From: Saccoglossus kowalevskii
Lineage: Eukaryota > Hemichordata > Enteropneusta > Harrimaniidae
Length of the DNA: 21,150 bases
Direction of reading: 5' to 3'
NCBI RefSeq assembly: GCF_000003605.2
Contig: NW_003149097.1
Span: forward strand, 1-21,150
Part shown: in pieces, positions 20,559 to 21,150 of the stretch
Position numbering within the stretch: the first letter of the stretch is position 1
Layout of the letters: each line of letters begins with the position of its first letter
Made by a program: the position numbers and the translations under genes
The notes under the pieces: model-generated
Told to the model about the DNA's origin: nothing
What the model saw: the letters and a program-made list of their open reading frames with translations, nothing else
Databases searched by the model: none

Positions 20559-21150
20559 GTGATATTATGTGGTATGCATGACAGTCGCTACTAGTGATAT
20601 TATGTGGTATGCGTGACATTCGCTACGAGTGATATTATGTGGTACGCATGACATTCACTACAAGTGATATTATGTGGCACGCATGACATTCGCTACCAGT
20701 GATATTATGTGGCACGCATGACATTCACTACAAGTGATATTATGTGGCACGCATGACATTCGCTACGATTGATATTATGTGGCACGCATAACATTCGCTA
20801 CAAGTGATATTATAAGGTATGCATGACATTCACTACAAGTGATATTATGTGGCATGCATGACATTCACTACAAGTGATATTATGTGGCATTCATGAAATT
20901 CATTGCAAGTGGTATTATGTGGTATGGATGACATTCGCTACAAGTGATATTATGTGGCATGCATGACATTCGCTACAAGTGATATCATGTGGTACGCATG
21001 ACATTCACTACAAGTGATATTATGTGGTACGCATGACATTCACTAGAAGTGATATGTGGTATGCATGACATTCACTACAAGTGATGTTATGTGGCACGCA
21101 TGACATTCACTACAAGTGATATTATGTGGTATGTATGACATTCGCTGTGA
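20535..21150. repeat. Higher-order unit 6, cut by window end
   Basis: This unit starts at the last landmark. From 20621 it is a copy of the stretch starting at 19998, offset by 623 bp. The window stops after CATTCGCTGTGA, the same bases that precede the landmark at 20528. The next landmark is therefore expected just past the end, which would make this a very short unit of about 623 bp. Confidence 0.7.

Larger units (their letters stand above)
1..21150. repeat. 35-bp satellite array filling the window
   Basis: Every part of the window is made of 35-bp monomers in one orientation. Each begins GTGATATTATGTGG, has a CATGCATGACATTC core and ends in CTACAA, CTACGA, CTACTA, CTGTGA or CTGCAA. Hand counting gives about 605 copies. 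A typical monomer is about 37-40% G+C. Variation is mainly single-base substitution, plus a few recurring length classes: 39 bp (extra GCAT), 34 bp (GTTATATATG form), 32 bp (GATATGTGG form) and the 31-bp landmark. Because 35 is not a multiple of 3, successive monomers rotate through the frames. The TGA, TAG and TAA triplets of the monomer and its complement therefore close all six frames quickly. Satellites of this kind usually sit in eukaryotic heterochromatin; that location is inferred. No gene, transposon or unique DNA interrupts it, and both array ends lie outside the window. Confidence 0.98.
19998..21150. repeat. 623-bp tandem duplication reaching the window end
   Basis: Positions from 19998 and from 20621 align at a constant offset of 623 bp up to the window end. 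They share rare variants: CGCTACCAG (20071, 20694), GATATCATG (20359, 20982), CATTGCAAGTGGTATT and GATGTTATG (20460, 21083). The period is 18 monomers minus 7 bases, because each copy should include one -3 monomer and one -4 landmark. Visible differences are few (GAGTG versus GATTG, CACTACAAG versus CACTAGAAG). Confidence 0.88.

Noticed and set aside
1..21150. A CRISPR array, because repeats are about 35 bp.
   Set aside because: There are no unique spacers: the 35-bp units abut directly and all vary from one consensus. No cas-like gene is present.
1..21150. A plasmid or phage iteron-type origin, or a bacterial repeat region.
   Set aside because: More than 600 contiguous copies over 21 kb, with no replication gene and CpG-type divergence, is far beyond iteron arrays and fits a eukaryotic satellite.
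1..21150. A gene for a repetitive protein, with a 35-residue repeat per three monomers.
   Set aside because: The consensus carries TGA on the plus strand and TAG and TAA on the minus strand, and frame rotation brings them into every frame within one to three monomers.
1..21150. Telomeric repeats or a known centromere-protein box.
   Set aside because: I saw no TTAGGG-like or TTTAGGG-like runs and no match to the CENP-B box pattern, so a telomeric or centromeric location cannot be claimed from motifs.
1..21150. Assembly artefact as the explanation for all duplications.
   Set aside because: The larger copies carry private substitutions and coherent sub-monomer length variants, which simple assembler duplication would not produce. 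Copy-number errors in single blocks such as 10473-12222 or 19998-21150 remain possible.

Overview
The whole 21,150-base window is one continuous, gene-free tandem satellite array. The basic unit is a 35-bp monomer that begins GTGATATTATGTGG, continues through a CATGCATGACATTC core and ends CTACAA or a close variant. About 605 head-to-tail copies lie in the same orientation, with no spacer, transposon or unique sequence anywhere. No protein gene, tRNA, rRNA, promoter or terminator can be supported. The array runs off both ends of the window. This kind of sequence points to a eukaryotic chromosome, in heterochromatin, at a centromere or near a telomere. The species cannot be told from the sequence. 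Most differences between monomers are CpG to TpG/CpA changes, which suggests a genome with cytosine methylation.

The array has structure above the monomer. A distinctive 31-bp landmark monomer (containing ACGTGATCTGTGTGACATTC) recurs at the window start and near 4545, 8909, 12503, 16587 and 20528. It divides the window into five complete but unequal higher-order units of 4551, 4364, 3594, 4084 and 3941 bp, plus a partial sixth. Once recurring small length variants (+4, -3, -1, and -4 in the landmark) and a few private one- or three-base indels are removed, hand counting gives whole numbers of monomers: 130, 125, 103, 117 and 113. The units therefore differ by gain and loss of whole 35-bp steps, as expected from unequal exchange.

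Inside the units is a recognisable 420-bp, 12-monomer cassette. There are seven complete copies, one head-less chimera (9747-10016) and one diverged copy (19345-19690). Its +4, -3 and -1 variants cancel, so it is exactly 12 x 35 bp. The copies fall into two interleaved subfamilies. Recent local duplications are also visible: 700-bp steps at 831-2230, a roughly 206-bp triplication at 4683-5230, 140-bp tetramer doublets in four units, an 875-bp duplication at 10473-12222 with a hybrid junction monomer, and a 623-bp duplication from 19998 to the window end. One patch (18856-19344) is clearly more diverged than the rest.

I found no undescribed gene system. What is of interest is the fine structure of the satellite: its length bookkeeping, chimeric junctions and CpG-type variation. 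The only open reading frame of note (minus strand, 16764-16994) is a chance product of the repeats.
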